Shown: positions 10,462-21,085 of the stretch, one piece after another | How positions within the stretch are numbered: the stretch's first letter is position 1 | Layout: every line of letters begins with the position of its first letter | DNA from: Herbaspirillum sp. DW155 | Lineage (GTDB): Bacteria > Pseudomonadota > Gammaproteobacteria > Burkholderiales > Burkholderiaceae_D | Assembly (NCBI RefSeq): GCF_037076565.1 | Contig: NZ_AP029028.1 | Span: 1,488,001-1,552,000, forward strand | DNA length: 64,000 nucleotides | Direction: 5' to 3' | Made by a program: the position numbers and the translations under genes | Notes under the pieces: model-generated | Told to the model about the DNA's origin: nothing | Database searches by the model: none | The model's input: only the letters and a program-made list of their open reading frames with translations

Positions 10462-10617
10462 GGCGCGAGGGGCTCTGTACCAAAAGACGGACCATCGTCA
10501 GGCGGCAGGAAGCAGGTTTGGTTTACACTCGCAGCCTGCGGTGCAGCATCGCGTTGCACCGCATGAAGTCACGAGGCCGGCTGGCATCTTGCCAGGCCGG
10601 TGAAGTTTGGGAGTAGC

Positions 10618-13533
10618 ATGATTTTCGTCAAATGGTTTGGCTGGTCGGTCCTCTGGCTGCTGCCGCTGCTGCTGCGCACGGTGGCGCGCGCGCTCGGCCG
10701 CAAGTCCATCTTCGGGGGGCGCGGCGCCATTCGCCTGTGGTGCGGCAGCCTGTTGCTGCTGGGGGCCAGCAGTGCGGTGGAGTCGCTGGTGCGTTCGCAA
10801 CTGGTCACGGGCGACGAGGGGCCGGGTGCGGCCCTGGTCGGCGCCGCCCTGATGGATGCCCTGGGCGGCAAGATCAGCCGGGGCATCGCCGCCGTACTGA
10901 TGCTGGGTTTGCTGGCGCTGGGGCTGAAATGGCTGCTGGGCGCCATGTTCGGGCGAGGCGCAGCGGCTGCGCACGATGATCATCCGGAACTGGAGCTGGG
11001 CCCGCCGCGCCGGGGCAGCATCGAGAGTGAACGGGTGCGCATGAGCAGCCATCACGGCAGTGCCGGCGCCGCCCGCAGCAGTTTCCCCGCAGGGGCCGAG
11101 CGCCGCGCGCCGATGCCGCGTGCTTCTTCCGTTAGCTCCACCAATTCGGCCGGCCGTGCGCCGGCCGCCTCACCCTTCGCTCCGCGTCCCCGCCCGGCAC
11201 GCCTGACGCCCGCACCGGCACCCGAGCGCCCGGCCGAAGGCGCCCCGCGCGACGACTGGAAAGTGCCGCTGTCGGCCCTGACTGGCGGCCATCGCAACAG
11301 CCAGGCTGCCACCCCCGGGACGGGGCAGGGCGGCAAGTGGCCTTCGCTCAATCCGCGCCAGACCGGCGCCGCCGCCAAGCCGCGTCCCGAATCCGAATGG
11401 GCTGCCTTTGAAAGCCTGCGTCCGACCGAAGCCATGCTGGCCCGCGCGGCCGCCAGCCGGGCCATCTCGGCTGCCAGTGCGGCGGCCGATGCCAGCCTCT
11501 CGCGCGCGGTCACGCCGACGCCGCCGATCCGTCCGATTCCGCCCTCCATTGCGCGCGGCACCCCGGCGCCCGCGCCCGCGGCGCAAGCCACCCGCAGCAT
11601 CCGCATCAGCAGCGTGGGCCGTGCCGCCGCGCCGGGAAGCGCCCCCAGCAAGCCGGCCGAGCGCGCCGATGTGGTGCCGACGCGCCTGATGCGTTCCTTG
11701 CAGCAGAACGATGCTTCCGAGCAGATTGCGCCCGCCGCGCCGCCGCAGCCCATCATGCCGCTGGCACCGCAGGCCCAGCCGCAGCAGCCGGACGCCCCGG
11801 CCATTGCGCCGTCGCCCATGCTGCCACCGGCCGCAGCTGAGGCAGTGGCCCCGGAGCCGGTGCAGGAGCCGATCGACCTCGGCACCTTCAACGCGCCCTG
11901 GTTCGACATGCTCCCCGATCCTGAGCCACAACCGCAGCCGGCCCCTTCCTTCACGGTGCGCATGCCCGATGCTGCGCCGGCCGATGTGCAGCCCGTGACC
12001 ATGGCCCGCGAGGCTTACCACGACGAACGCTGCGTCGACATCCCGTTGCCTTCGCTGGATCTGCTCGATGAAGTCCCCGAATCGCGCATCGAGGTCGATC
12101 CCGAACAATTGCAGGAAACCGGCCGCCTGATCGAACAACGCCTGCGCGAATTCAAGGTGCCGGTCACGGTGCTGGGCGCCGAGGCCGGTCCGGTGATCAC
12201 CCGATTCGAAGTGGAGCCCGCGCAAGGCGTGCGCGGCGCCCAGGTGGTCAACCTGATGAAGGATCTTTCCCGCGCCCTGGGCCTGACCTCTATCCGCGTG
12301 GTCGAGACCATCCCGGGCAAGACCTGCATGGGTCTGGAGTTGCCCAATGCGCGCCGGCAGATGATCAAGCTTTCCGAGATCGTGCATTCGCAGGCCTATC
12401 GCAAGTCTGCCTCGCATCTCACCATTGCCATGGGCAAGGACATCACCGGCACGCCCGTGGTGACCGACCTGGCGCGCGCGCCGCACATGCTGGTGGCCGG
12501 TACCACCGGTTCGGGCAAGTCGGTGGCCATCAATGCGATGATCCTCTCGCTGCTCTACAAGGCAACGCCCGAGGAAGTGCGCCTGATCATGATCGATCCC
12601 AAGATGCTGGAACTGTCGATCTACGAAGGCATTCCGCACCTGCTGGCGCCGGTGGTGACCGACATGCGCGAAGCGGCCCATGCGCTGAACTGGGCGGTGG
12701 AAGAGATGGAGCGCCGCTACAAGAAGATGTCCAAACTGGGTGTGCGCAACCTGGCCGGCTACAACCAGAAGCTGGACGAGGCCGCTGCCCGCGGCGAGAA
12801 GATTCCCAATCCTTTCAGCCTCACGCCCGATGCGCCCGAGCCGCTGGAAAAACTGCCTACGATTGTCATCGTCATCGACGAACTGGCCGACCTGATGATG
12901 GTGGTCGGCAAGAAGGTGGAAGAACTGATTGCGCGTCTGGCGCAGAAGGCGCGCGCGGCCGGCATCCACCTGATCCTGGCCACCCAGCGTCCTTCGGTGG
13001 ACGTGATCACCGGCCTGATCAAGGCCAACATCCCGACCCGCGTGGCCTTCCAGGTCTCTTCCAAGATCGACTCGCGCACCGTGCTGGACCAGATGGGCGC
13101 CGAATCGCTGCTGGGTCACGGCGACATGCTGTTCCTGCCGCCGGGCTCGGGTTATCCGCAGCGCGTGCACGGGGCCTTCGTGTCCGATGAGGAAGTGCAC
13201 CGCGTGGTGGAGTATCTGAAGTCCTTCGGCGAGCCGCGCTACATCGAAGAAATCCTGGCCCCGCCGATCTCCGAAGATACGGTCCAGGCCGACATGTTCG
13301 CCGGTGGCGAGGGCGGCGATGCGGAATCCGATCCGCTCTACGACGAGGCGGTGGCCTTCGTGCTCAAGACGCGCCGCGCCTCCATCTCCTCGGTGCAGCG
13401 GCAATTGCGCATCGGCTACAACCGCGCGGCGCGGCTGGTGGAGCAGATGGAAACGGCCGGCGTACTCTCGGCCATGTCGCGCAATGGCAGCCGCGATATC
13501 CTGGTGCCGCCCTCGGGTGGTGGCGAAGAATAA
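10618..13533 (+). CDS. ftsK: DNA translocase FtsK
   Basis: A septal DNA pump of 971 residues that segregates chromosome ends and activates XerCD at dif. Residues 1-115 contain hydrophobic segments for membrane anchoring. A long Pro/Ala-rich linker with little sequence complexity spans about residues 120-470. The motor follows, with Walker A GTTGSGKS near 627 and Walker [12 protein letters not shown] near 749. The C-terminal winged-helix gamma domain, which reads KOPS, contains [24 protein letters not shown] precedes the ATG at 10618. The highly biased linker explains the long spurious reading frames on the other strand. Confidence 0.95.
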   Translation: MIFVKWFGWSVLWLLPLLLRTVARALGRKSIFGGRGAIRLWCGSLLLLGASSAVESLVRSQLVTGDEGPGAALVGAALMDALGGKISRGIAAVLMLGLLALGLKWLLGAMFGRGAAAAHDDHPELELGPPRRGSIESERVRMSSHHGSAGAARSSFPAGAERRAPMPRASSVSSTNSAGRAPAASPFAPRPRPARLTPAPAPERPAEGAPRDDWKVPLSALTGGHRNSQAATPGTGQGGKWPSLNPRQTGAAAKPRPESEWAAFESLRPTEAMLARAAASRAISAASAAADASLSRAVTPTPPIRPIPPSIARGTPAPAPAAQATRSIRISSVGRAAAPGSAPSKPAERADVVPTRLMRSLQQNDASEQIAPAAPPQPIMPLAPQAQPQQPDAPAIAPSPMLPPAAAEAVAPEPVQEPIDLGTFNAPWFDMLPDPEPQPQPAPSFTVRMPDAAPADVQPVTMAREAYHDERCVDIPLPSLDLLDEVPESRIEVDPEQLQETGRLIEQRLREFKVPVTVLGAEAGPVITRFEVEPAQGVRGAQVVNLMKDLSRALGLTSIRVVETIPGKTCMGLELPNARRQMIKLSEIVHSQAYRKSASHLTIAMGKDITGTPVVTDLARAPHMLVAGTTGSGKSVAINAMILSLLYKATPEEVRLIMIDPKMLELSIYEGIPHLLAPVVTDMREAAHALNWAVEEMERRYKKMSKLGVRNLAGYNQKLDEAAARGEKIPNPFSLTPDAPEPLEKLPTIVIVIDELADLMMVVGKKVEELIARLAQKARAAGIHLILATQRPSVDVITGLIKANIPTRVAFQVSSKIDSRTVLDQMGAESLLGHGDMLFLPPGSGYPQRVHGAFVSDEEVHRVVEYLKSFGEPRYIEEILAPPISEDTVQADMFAGGEGGDAESDPLYDEAVAFVLKTRRASISSVQRQLRIGYNRAARLVEQMETAGVLSAMSRNGSRDILVPPSGGGEE

Positions 13534-13551
13534 AAAGCGCAGCACCAAAAG

Positions 13552-13589
13552 AAAATCGGCGGACCCTTGCAGGCCCGCCGATTTTTTTT
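13552..13589. terminator. Intrinsic terminator after ftsK
   Basis: AAAATCGGCGG (13552-13562) pairs with CCGCCGATTTT (13575-13585), followed by T8. It also suits the convergent aldehyde dehydrogenase gene. Confidence 0.88.
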
Positions 13590-13636
13590 GATCACGCGAG
13601 GCGATCAGTCCGGCAGGTCATGCGACCTGCCCCGCA

Positions 13637-15070
13637 TCAGACATCGAGCTGCGTCACCAGCTTGGTGTTGATGTAAGCCTCGATGGCCTCGGTGCCGCCT
13701 TCGGAACCGTAGCCGCTGTCCTTGATGCCGCCGAAGGGCAGTTCCGGCAGCGCCAGGCCCAGGTGGTTGATGGTCAGCATGCCGCTTTCCACGCGCGCTG
13801 CCAGAGCGTGCTTGGTGTGCGCCGATTTGGCAAAGGCATAGGCGGCCAGGCCGAAGGGCAGGCGGTTGGCTTCGGCGATCACTTCATCGAGCGACTCGAA
13901 GGAATTGATCAGGGCCAGCGGACCGAAGGGCTCTTCGTTCATCACACGCGCGTTCAGCGGAATGTTGGTCAGCACGGTCGGCTGGAAGAAGTAACCCTTG
14001 TTACCAATGCGCTTGCCACCGGTACGCAGTTGCGCGCCTTGCGAGACGGCATCGTCGATCAGCGCTTCCAGTGCCGGGATGCGGCGCTTGTTGGCCACCG
14101 GGCCCATGTTCACGCCAGCGTCCAGACCATTGCCCACTTTCAGTTGCTCGGCATAGGTGACGAACTTGTCGACGAAGGCATTGAACACGCCCTTCTGCAC
14201 CAGGAAGCGGGTCGGCGAAACACACACCTGGCCCGCATTGCGGAACTTGGCGGTGGCCAGGGTCTTGGCGGCCAGTTCCACATCCACATCGTCGAACACC
14301 ATGGCCGGTGCGTGGCCGCCCAGTTCCATGGTGGCGCGCTTCATGTGCTGGCCGGCCAGTGCGGCCAGCTGCTTGCCCACCGGGGTGGAGCCGGTGAAGG
14401 AAATCTTCTTGATCACCGGATGCGGGATCAGGTATTCCGAAATCTCGGCGGGCACGCCATAGACCAGGTTGATCACGCCCGCTGGCACGCCGGCATCGGC
14501 ATAGGCGCGGATCAGTTCAGCCGGGGAAGCCGGGGTTTCTTCGGGGGCCTTGACGATGATGGAGCAGCCCGCCGCCAATGCGGCCGACAGCTTGCGCACC
14601 ACCTGGTTGATCGGGAAATTCCACGGCGTGAAAGCGGCCACCGGACCGACCGGCTCCTTGATGACCATCTGATACGCGCCCGGCACGCGGGCCGGTACCA
14701 GGCGGCCATAGGTGCGGCGGGCTTCTTCGGCGAACCAGTCGATGGTGTCGGCCGCGCCCAGTGTTTCCATCCTGGCTTCGGCCAGCGGTTTGCCTTGTTC
14801 CTGGGTCATCAGGCGGGCAACCTCATCGGCACGTTCGCGCAGCAGGTCGGCTGCGCGGCGCATGATCTTGGAACGCTCGAAGGCGGACATGTTGCGCCAG
14901 GTCTCGAAGCCTTTTTTGGCCGCTTCCAGTGCACGGTCCAGATCGCTGCGGTCAGCGTGGGCGATCTTGCCGATGACTTCCTCGGTCGCCGGATTGACGA
15001 CATCGATGGTGCGGCCGGAGGCGCTGGCGGTCCATTCGCCGTTGATGAAAAGCTGTACGTCCTTATACAT
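13637..15070 (-). CDS. NAD(P)-dependent aldehyde dehydrogenase, succinate-semialdehyde dehydrogenase-like
   Basis: A soluble aldehyde dehydrogenase of 477 residues. The motifs are [10 protein letters not shown], the catalytic Glu in [18 protein letters not shown] in the cofactor-binding region, and the nucleophile Cys in [13 protein letters not shown]. The C-terminal EPFGPLALI and [12 protein letters not shown] segments are also family-typical. Overall pattern fits the GabD/SSDH class, which oxidises succinate semialdehyde or similar short semialdehydes; the real substrate is not fixed by sequence. The ATG at 15070 has GAGGA six bases upstream. It is divergent from the YihY-like gene, and no gabT is adjacent. 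Confidence 0.85.
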   Translation of the reverse strand: MYKDVQLFINGEWTASASGRTIDVVNPATEEVIGKIAHADRSDLDRALEAAKKGFETWRNMSAFERSKIMRRAADLLRERADEVARLMTQEQGKPLAEARMETLGAADTIDWFAEEARRTYGRLVPARVPGAYQMVIKEPVGPVAAFTPWNFPINQVVRKLSAALAAGCSIIVKAPEETPASPAELIRAYADAGVPAGVINLVYGVPAEISEYLIPHPVIKKISFTGSTPVGKQLAALAGQHMKRATMELGGHAPAMVFDDVDVELAAKTLATAKFRNAGQVCVSPTRFLVQKGVFNAFVDKFVTYAEQLKVGNGLDAGVNMGPVANKRRIPALEALIDDAVSQGAQLRTGGKRIGNKGYFFQPTVLTNIPLNARVMNEEPFGPLALINSFESLDEVIAEANRLPFGLAAYAFAKSAHTKHALAARVESGMLTINHLGLALPELPFGGIKDSGYGSEGGTEAIEAYINTKLVTQLDV

Positions 15071-15397
15071 GGGCAATCCTCGTTCGTCAGGGTGGGGGAA
15101 GGGCCGGCGCTACCCGGTTGGGCTGGTTGCCATGCATGTGCGAGTCACGCCGGGCAGGCGCATCGGCCAGGGAGAATTCGGACAGACCGGCTTGCGCCGC
15201 TCTGGTTCATGCGCCTTCAGCATCTTCGGAGGCTGTTGCGCAAAGATTCACTTTATACCATGCGTACGCATTTCCCGCCGCCCACTGAAACGCCGACAGC
15301 GGCTTCCTACAAGGCTGGACGGGCAGGCCGCGAACAGGAACAATCGTTCATACGTAGCAGTCACACGGCCACAACAATATCGCCAGGCGAGGTCTTC
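15071..15397. other. Divergent intergenic region, no gene seen
   Basis: A gap of 327 bases between the aldehyde dehydrogenase and YihY-like starts. It must hold both promoters, but I see no clear operator, repeat or RNA gene. Confidence 0.4.
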
Positions 15398-16789
15398 ATG
15401 AGCAGCTCTTTCGACCCGATCCATTCCAAGCGCCATGTTGCGGCCAGGCATGCCGACGAAGATGATCGCGCCACATCGGCCGCAGGGCTCATCGCAGGTG
15501 CCGTGCTCAGCGCCGGCCTGGGGATATGGCTGGGTCGAAAGCACCGCCAGCGGCGTACGGCTGCACCGCGTGCGCCCCGCAGCAGCGTGGCACCCCAGGC
15601 AGAGGGCTCCCCTCACGCGCTGGCGCCCGGACTGGAACGCGCCTTGCGCGTGGTCACGCTGGTCATGCCGCTCATTGCCGCCTGGCGCAAAGGCAGGGCA
15701 CGCGCCAGCGCCGCTGCCGCCAAGGCTGCCAGCGAAACACCCTTGCCGCCGGATGCGCCAGCCCGTATCGATATCGTCAAGGCCAGGCTGGAGCCAGCGC
15801 CGTCGGACTACCTGGACCCGGCCGCCGAGGTCAAGATGCTCAAGGGCGGCACGCGCGCCCAGCAGGCCTGGCAGATGACGGTGGCCGCCATCAATGCCTG
15901 GATGGATGACTTTGCTCCCAGCATGGGAGCGGCCATCGCCTACTACACCATCTTCTCCATCGCGCCCATGCTGGTGATCGCCATTGCAGTGGCCGGCATG
16001 CTGTTCGGGCAGGATGCGGCGCAGGGCGAGATCGTCAACCAGATCCGCGACATCGTGGGCACCGAAGGCGCGTTCGCCATTCAGGGCCTGCTCAAGTCGG
16101 TGAGCCATCCGCGCGAAGGCATGATCGCGGCGGGCATCTCGGTGGTGACGCTGGTCATCGGTGCTACCGCCGTGTTTTCCGAATTGCAGAGCGCGCTGGA
16201 CCGGATCTGGCGCATTCCCGTCGTCAAGCGCAAGAGTGGTGTGTGGCAACTGGCGCGCACGCGGCTGCTGTCCTTCGGGCTGATCCTGGGGCTGGGCTTC
16301 CTGCTGATCATCTCGCTGGTGGTCAGTGCCGCGCTGGCGGCGCTGGGACGTTGGTGGGGCGGCTGGTTCGAGGGCTGGCAGCTGATGCTGCAGATCCTCA
16401 ACTTCGCGCTGTCCTTCGTGGTGTTTTCCACGCTCTTCTCGATGATCTACAAATTCATGCCGCGCGTCACACTGTCCTGGCACGACGTCTGGATCGGCGC
16501 GGTCACCACCACGGTGCTCTTCATCATCGGCAAGTACCTCATCGGACTCTACCTCGGCAGTACCGGCATGACCTCCGGCTTCGGCGCGGCCGGCTCGTTC
16601 GCCTTGCTGCTGCTGTGGATCTACTACTCGGCGCAGATCTTCCTGCTGGGCGCTGAATTCACCTGGATCTACGCCAACAACTTCGGCTCGCGCGCCCGGC
16701 GCCAGCGCCTGGTCAATACCGTGGAAGAGCATCACGTGAGCATCGAGCAGGCTCAGCAGGTGGTGCGCGCCAGCGACAACGCCCGCTGA
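15398..16789 (+). CDS. YihY/UPF0761 family inner-membrane protein with N-terminal extension
   Basis: A protein of 463 residues. The core from about residue 155 to 440 matches the YihY (formerly putative RNase BN) family: DFAPSMGAAIAYYTIFSIAP, then several hydrophobic helices, ending in GSFALLLLWIYYSAQIFLLGAEFTW. About 150 residues precede it, including a short hydrophobic segment (AAGLIAGAVLSAGLGIWLG) and a basic Ala-rich stretch, which makes the protein longer than the usual roughly 290 residues. Function is unknown; the old RNase assignment is not supported for this family. The start at 15398 follows GGCGAGGTC. Confidence 0.85.
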   Translation: MSSSFDPIHSKRHVAARHADEDDRATSAAGLIAGAVLSAGLGIWLGRKHRQRRTAAPRAPRSSVAPQAEGSPHALAPGLERALRVVTLVMPLIAAWRKGRARASAAAAKAASETPLPPDAPARIDIVKARLEPAPSDYLDPAAEVKMLKGGTRAQQAWQMTVAAINAWMDDFAPSMGAAIAYYTIFSIAPMLVIAIAVAGMLFGQDAAQGEIVNQIRDIVGTEGAFAIQGLLKSVSHPREGMIAAGISVVTLVIGATAVFSELQSALDRIWRIPVVKRKSGVWQLARTRLLSFGLILGLGFLLIISLVVSAALAALGRWWGGWFEGWQLMLQILNFALSFVVFSTLFSMIYKFMPRVTLSWHDVWIGAVTTTVLFIIGKYLIGLYLGSTGMTSGFGAAGSFALLLLWIYYSAQIFLLGAEFTWIYANNFGSRARRQRLVNTVEEHHVSIEQAQQVVRASDNAR

Positions 16790-16863
16790 AGCGCTACGAT
16801 GGCCGCGCTGCGCCATCAGGCAGGGCATGGGTTTTCCGGCCGGGCTTGTTCGCGGCAAGAGCT

Positions 16864-16908
16864 GCTGTAGGAATCCGGCGCGCTGTAAATCCGTGCGCGG
16901 CCTACAGC
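16864..16908. repeat. Imperfect inverted repeat upstream of the molybdoenzyme gene
   Basis: GCTGTAGG (16864-16871) and CCTACAGC (16901-16908) form the outer arms. CCGGCGCGC and GTGCGCGG form imperfect inner arms. There is no T-run. It could be the end of the YihY transcript or a protein-binding site for the next gene. Confidence 0.4.
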
Positions 16909-17056
16909 CAAATCCTCCTGCAGATTTCATGATGGCGATCCGGACGCAGGAAGTCCGCCGCAAGTCCGCAGCAAGTCCTCCTGCGCCGCGCCAAAGGCTG
17001 CCCGCGTGACTACGCAGGGCGCCCTCCCACGAATGCATCACGCTCGGAGAAGCGAC

Positions 17057-19378
17057 ATGAAAACCAAGGACATCCCCGAAGAAGCCCACTTCGACGAATA
17101 CAACAATGCCGCCGGCGGCTGGGGTTCGGTCAAGGCGCTGGGCGCCATCCTGCAGCAGGAGCACGTCATCGCCACCGGCACGCGCATCCTCATGAAGCAG
17201 AACAAGCCCGACGGCTTTGCCTGCGTGAGCTGTTCCTGGGCCAAGCCGGCCGATCCGCATCTGTTCGAGTTCTGCGAGAACGGCGCCAAGGCCACGGCCT
17301 GGGAGATCACCGGCAAGCGCGCCACGCCGGAGTTCTTCGCACAACACACCGTCACGGAGATGGAAGGCTGGAACGATCTCGAACTGGAATCCATCGGTCG
17401 CGTCACCGAGCCCATGAAATACGATGCCGCCAGCGACCGCTACCTGCCGGTGTCGTGGAGCGAGGCCTTCGACGATATCGCCGCACAGCTGCGCGCCATG
17501 GATCCGCAGAAGGTGGTCTTCTATGCGTCGGGCCGCGCCTCTCTGGAGACCTCTTACCTGTACCAGTTGATGGCGCGCATGTACGGTACCAACAACCTGC
17601 CCGACAGTTCCAACATGTGCCACGAATCCACCTCGGTGGCGCTGCCGCAGACCATAGGCGTGCCGGTCGGCACGGTGACGCTGGAAGATTTCGAGCAGAC
17701 CGAATGCATCCTCTTCTTCGGCCACAACACCGGCACCAACGCGCCGCGCATGCTGCATCCGCTGGAAGAGGCCCGCAAGCGCGGCGTCCCGGTGATCACC
17801 TTCAACCCCTTGCGCGAGCGCGGACTGGAACGCTTCGTCAATCCGCAATCGCCCAAGGAAATGATCACGCCGGCGCACACCGACATCAGTTCGCAATACC
17901 TGCAGATCAGGATCGGCGGTGATACGGCCGCTGCCCTGGGCATGGCCAAGCGCATCCTGGAGCGGGATGAGCGCGCCCGTACGGAAGGCTTGCCGCGCTT
18001 GCTGGATCAGGCGTTCATCGATGAGCACACCAGTGGTTTCGAGGCGTTCGCCGCTGCGGCGCGCGCGGCCGAATGGAGCGAGCTGGAACGCCATGCCGGC
18101 GTCTCGCGCGCCGAACTGGAACTGGCCGCCGACACCTATGCCGCTGCGGGCCGCGCCATGCTCATGTACGGCATGGGCGTGACCCAGCATCGTGAAGCGG
18201 TACGTACCATTCACATGCTGACCAATCTGCTGCTCATGCGCGGCAACATCGGCAAGCCGGGTGCCGGCATCTGCCCGATCCGCGGACACTCCAACGTGCA
18301 GGGCCAGCGCACCGTGGGCATTACCGAAAAACCGGAGATGGTCCCCAACGACAAACTGCGCGCGCTCTACCATTTCGAACCACCGATGGAGAAGGGTCTC
18401 AACACGGTGGAAGCCTGCGAGAAGATCCGCGATGGCGAACTCTCCGCCTTCTTCATGCTGGGCGGTAATTTCGTGCGGGCCATTCCCGATCATGGCGTGA
18501 TGGAGCCGGCCTGGCGCAACCTGCCCCTGACGGTGCAGGTAGTCACGCACTTCAACCGCTCCTGCGTGATCCACGGCAAGACTTCCTACGTGCTGCCCTG
18601 CCTGGGCCGCATCGAGATCGACCGCCAGCGCAGCGGCGAGCAGGCGGTGTCGGTGGAGGACAGCACCGGCTGCATGCATGGCTCGCGCGGCCGCGTCAAG
18701 CCGGCCTCGCCGCACCTGCTCTCGGAACCGGCCATCGTGGCCGAACTGGCCAGGCGTTTGCTGCCCTTCAATCCCCACGTGGACTGGGATGCCTGGGTCG
18801 GCGATTACGCCCGCATCCGCGACGCCATCGAGGCCACCTATCCCGACATCTTCCGCGACTTCAATGCGCGCATGTGGACTCCCGGTGGTTTCGCGCGTCC
18901 GTTGGCTGCGCGCGAGCGGCAATGGAAAACCCCCAACGGCAAGGCCAATTTCAAAACGCCCGAAGGGTTCGATCCCGATCCCGACATGCCCGGCGATGGC
19001 CCCCATGTACTGCGCCTCATGACCACGCGTGGCGACAGCCAGTTCAACACCACCGTCTATTCGCTGGATGATCGTTTCCGTGGGGTCTGGGGCACACGAC
19101 GGGTGCTGCTGATGAACCTGCGCGATCTGCAGGCGCACGGTCTGGCCGCTGGCGATTTCGTCACCGCCGAGACGGTCGCGGGGGATGGTGTGGAGCGCCG
19201 CGTCGACCATCTGCGGGTGGAACCCTTCGATATTCCCGCGGGCTGCGTGATGGGTTACTTCCCTGAACTCAATCGTCTCATCCCGCTGTTCCACCATGCA
19301 CGCGGCAGCAAGGTGCCGGCGGCCAAGTCGATTCCGATCCGGTTGATTCCGGAAGTCAGTGAGCCGGTGTTGGCGTGA
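17057..19378 (+). CDS. FdhF/YdeP-family molybdopterin oxidoreductase
   Basis: A single-subunit molybdopterin (bis-MGD) oxidoreductase of 773 residues resembling E. coli YdeP, itself linked to acid resistance but without a proven substrate. The N-terminal CVSCSW suggests part of an iron-sulfur site. Family segments include VVFYASGRASLE, DSSNMCHES, ILFFGHNTGTNAPR, GMGVTQHREAV and ICPIRGHSNVQGQRTVG. The C-terminal dinucleotide-binding domain (MTTRGDSQFNTTVYSLDDR) is intact. GGAGAAGCGAC precedes the ATG at 17057. It is not clustered with electron-transfer subunits and is separate from the fds genes of this window, so it is unlikely to be a classical formate dehydrogenase. Confidence 0.85.
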   Translation: MKTKDIPEEAHFDEYNNAAGGWGSVKALGAILQQEHVIATGTRILMKQNKPDGFACVSCSWAKPADPHLFEFCENGAKATAWEITGKRATPEFFAQHTVTEMEGWNDLELESIGRVTEPMKYDAASDRYLPVSWSEAFDDIAAQLRAMDPQKVVFYASGRASLETSYLYQLMARMYGTNNLPDSSNMCHESTSVALPQTIGVPVGTVTLEDFEQTECILFFGHNTGTNAPRMLHPLEEARKRGVPVITFNPLRERGLERFVNPQSPKEMITPAHTDISSQYLQIRIGGDTAAALGMAKRILERDERARTEGLPRLLDQAFIDEHTSGFEAFAAAARAAEWSELERHAGVSRAELELAADTYAAAGRAMLMYGMGVTQHREAVRTIHMLTNLLLMRGNIGKPGAGICPIRGHSNVQGQRTVGITEKPEMVPNDKLRALYHFEPPMEKGLNTVEACEKIRDGELSAFFMLGGNFVRAIPDHGVMEPAWRNLPLTVQVVTHFNRSCVIHGKTSYVLPCLGRIEIDRQRSGEQAVSVEDSTGCMHGSRGRVKPASPHLLSEPAIVAELARRLLPFNPHVDWDAWVGDYARIRDAIEATYPDIFRDFNARMWTPGGFARPLAARERQWKTPNGKANFKTPEGFDPDPDMPGDGPHVLRLMTTRGDSQFNTTVYSLDDRFRGVWGTRRVLLMNLRDLQAHGLAAGDFVTAETVAGDGVERRVDHLRVEPFDIPAGCVMGYFPELNRLIPLFHHARGSKVPAAKSIPIRLIPEVSEPVLA

Positions 19379-19457
19379 GGTTGGCGGGCGATGCGGATAC
19401 CGGTGAAAAAAATGACCGCACGCGCGGCCATGGGACAGGGAAGCGGCGGTGTGCCGC

Positions 19458-20525
19458 CTAGAAGAATTCCACCGTGTCGTTGGTCGTGATCCCCGAACTC
19501 AGCACGCCCGAATTGACCAGTTCCTGGTAGTAGCAGATGCGGTTGCGGCCGCTCTTCTTGGCGTGATAGAGCGCCTGGTCGGCATGGCCCAGGATCACCA
19601 CCGGCGTCTCGCGCGCGATGTTGACGAAGCCCAGGCTCACCGTCACCTTGCCGACCTGCGGGAAATCGTATTCCTGGACGTTCTGGCGGAAGCGGTCGAA
19701 GATCTTGCGCGCATCGGTGAGTGTGGTCGAGCGCAGCAGGATCACGAATTCCTCGCCCCCGAAGCGGAAGATGCGGTCATGCGCGCGGAAGGACGCCCGC
19801 AGGATGTTGGCCACCAGGATCAGCACTTCATCGCCATACAGATGGCCATAGCGGTCATTGACCTGCTTGAAGTGATCGATGTCGACCACGCCCAGCCAAT
19901 GGCCCTTGGGCTCGTCATGGCTGCCGTGGCGGCGGTCGTCGCGGTCCAGCGAATGCGATTCGTGCGGGGCGATGGCAAAGGCGTAGCGGGTGAACTGCTC
20001 GTCGAAAGTCTTGCGGTTGAACAGACCCGTGAGCGCATCGCGCTCGCTGTAGTCCAGCAGGCTCTGATAGTTGCAGTAGACGTGGAAGATGCCGTGGATC
20101 ACGTCCAGCATGGCCGTCTCAAAGGGCCGCTGGCTACGGATCTCCAGACAGGAATTCATCTTGCCGTGCAGCCAGACCGGCAGCCACAGCACGTGCTCGC
20201 CAGTGGCGGTACATTCCTGGAATTCGTTGAGGTGGTTGCGGATGCAGGCCAGCATGGCCGGATAGGCCGACAGCGGTTCCTTGGGATCATCGCTGGTCAG
20301 CTCGGCGATGGTATGTACCGTGCCGTCGCGGATCGCCATCTTTTCCTGCACGAAGTATTCGTCGCGCAGCGTGAAGATATCCAGCATGCGGATGGCCTGA
20401 ACTTCGGTGAGCTGGTACAGCGCGGAGATGACGGAGATGGCCAGGCGGGAATGCTCCCGGTGGGCCGTGATTTCTACCAGATGCTTGAGCAGCGGTTGTT
20501 TCATCTCGTGGTCGATGTCCTGCAT
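19458..20525 (-). CDS. GGDEF-domain diguanylate cyclase
   Basis: A protein of about 355 residues. The N-terminal 170 residues are an unassigned helical sensor-like domain. The C-terminal GGDEF domain starts at DALTGLFNRKTFDEQF and has the active motif RFGGEEFVIL. An RxxD inhibitory site (RAHD) lies exactly five residues before GGEEF, so product feedback is expected. It would make c-di-GMP from two GTP. No EAL domain and no transmembrane segment are obvious. The start at 20525 is tentative; an upstream in-frame start would add 55 weakly biased residues. Confidence 0.85.
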   Translation of the reverse strand: MQDIDHEMKQPLLKHLVEITAHREHSRLAISVISALYQLTEVQAIRMLDIFTLRDEYFVQEKMAIRDGTVHTIAELTSDDPKEPLSAYPAMLACIRNHLNEFQECTATGEHVLWLPVWLHGKMNSCLEIRSQRPFETAMLDVIHGIFHVYCNYQSLLDYSERDALTGLFNRKTFDEQFTRYAFAIAPHESHSLDRDDRRHGSHDEPKGHWLGVVDIDHFKQVNDRYGHLYGDEVLILVANILRASFRAHDRIFRFGGEEFVILLRSTTLTDARKIFDRFRQNVQEYDFPQVGKVTVSLGFVNIARETPVVILGHADQALYHAKKSGRNRICYYQELVNSGVLSSGITTNDTVEFF

Positions 20526-20995
20526 GAGCCCATGTTCTCTGTATGGTCGGTACTCGGCTGTGCTTGCCCGGTATCCTCTTCCACGGGCTCGCTCACATGC
20601 CATCAGCAGGTACGCAGCCAGTGGCCGGCGCGCAGTCATGAGCAAGGCATGGTCGCAGCGGAATGAAGACGATCCCGATGCAAGATTCACGCCATCAAGC
20701 TAGCACGGAAGCACAAGGATTTTACAGGCGGCAAGCATGGGAAAGAAGCAGTTTCTACATTTCAATACAGAAAATTTCCGCTTTCATTTCCGTATGGAAA
20801 CTTTAAGTCTCGCGTGACTTTTAATTACGTCCGGCTTGGTGAGTTTTTCTGTCAGAGGGCCGCGTCGCGAATCGCCGGGCAAGTCTGCACGCCAGTCCTG
20901 TCAAGGTGTTGAGCGCGGCGGAGCCTCTGTTTCCAATTTCCCGCGCCAGTTCTCATCATGCGGAAATGATATGCCATGTTTTGCGATTTACTTAC
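20526..20995. other. Intergenic region with one short palindrome
   Basis: Between the GGDEF gene and the lpxO terminator I see no convincing gene. TTTCC-GTAT-GGAAA (20787-20800) is a small perfect inverted repeat in an A/T-richer patch that probably holds the GGDEF promoter. Confidence 0.35.
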
Positions 20996-21028
20996 AAAAA
21001 TCGCCGATCCAGGACCGGCGATTTTTTT
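20996..21028. terminator. Intrinsic terminator after the LpxO-like gene
   Basis: AAAAATCGCCG (20996-21006) pairs with CGGCGATTTTT (21016-21026), with flanking A and T runs on both strands. It lies about 60 bases beyond the LpxO-like stop. Confidence 0.85.
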
Positions 21029-21085
21029 ATTTATATCGTTTACGCTGCACCCGGATTTTCGACTGTCAGCAGTTTCTCAACCGGG

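Noticed and set aside
15248-19297. Very long minus-strand open frame (about 1349 codons)
   Set aside because: It runs opposite YihY and the molybdoenzyme gene, both of which have clear family motifs. The translation is His/Gly/Arg-rich low-complexity sequence typical of GC-rich shadow frames.
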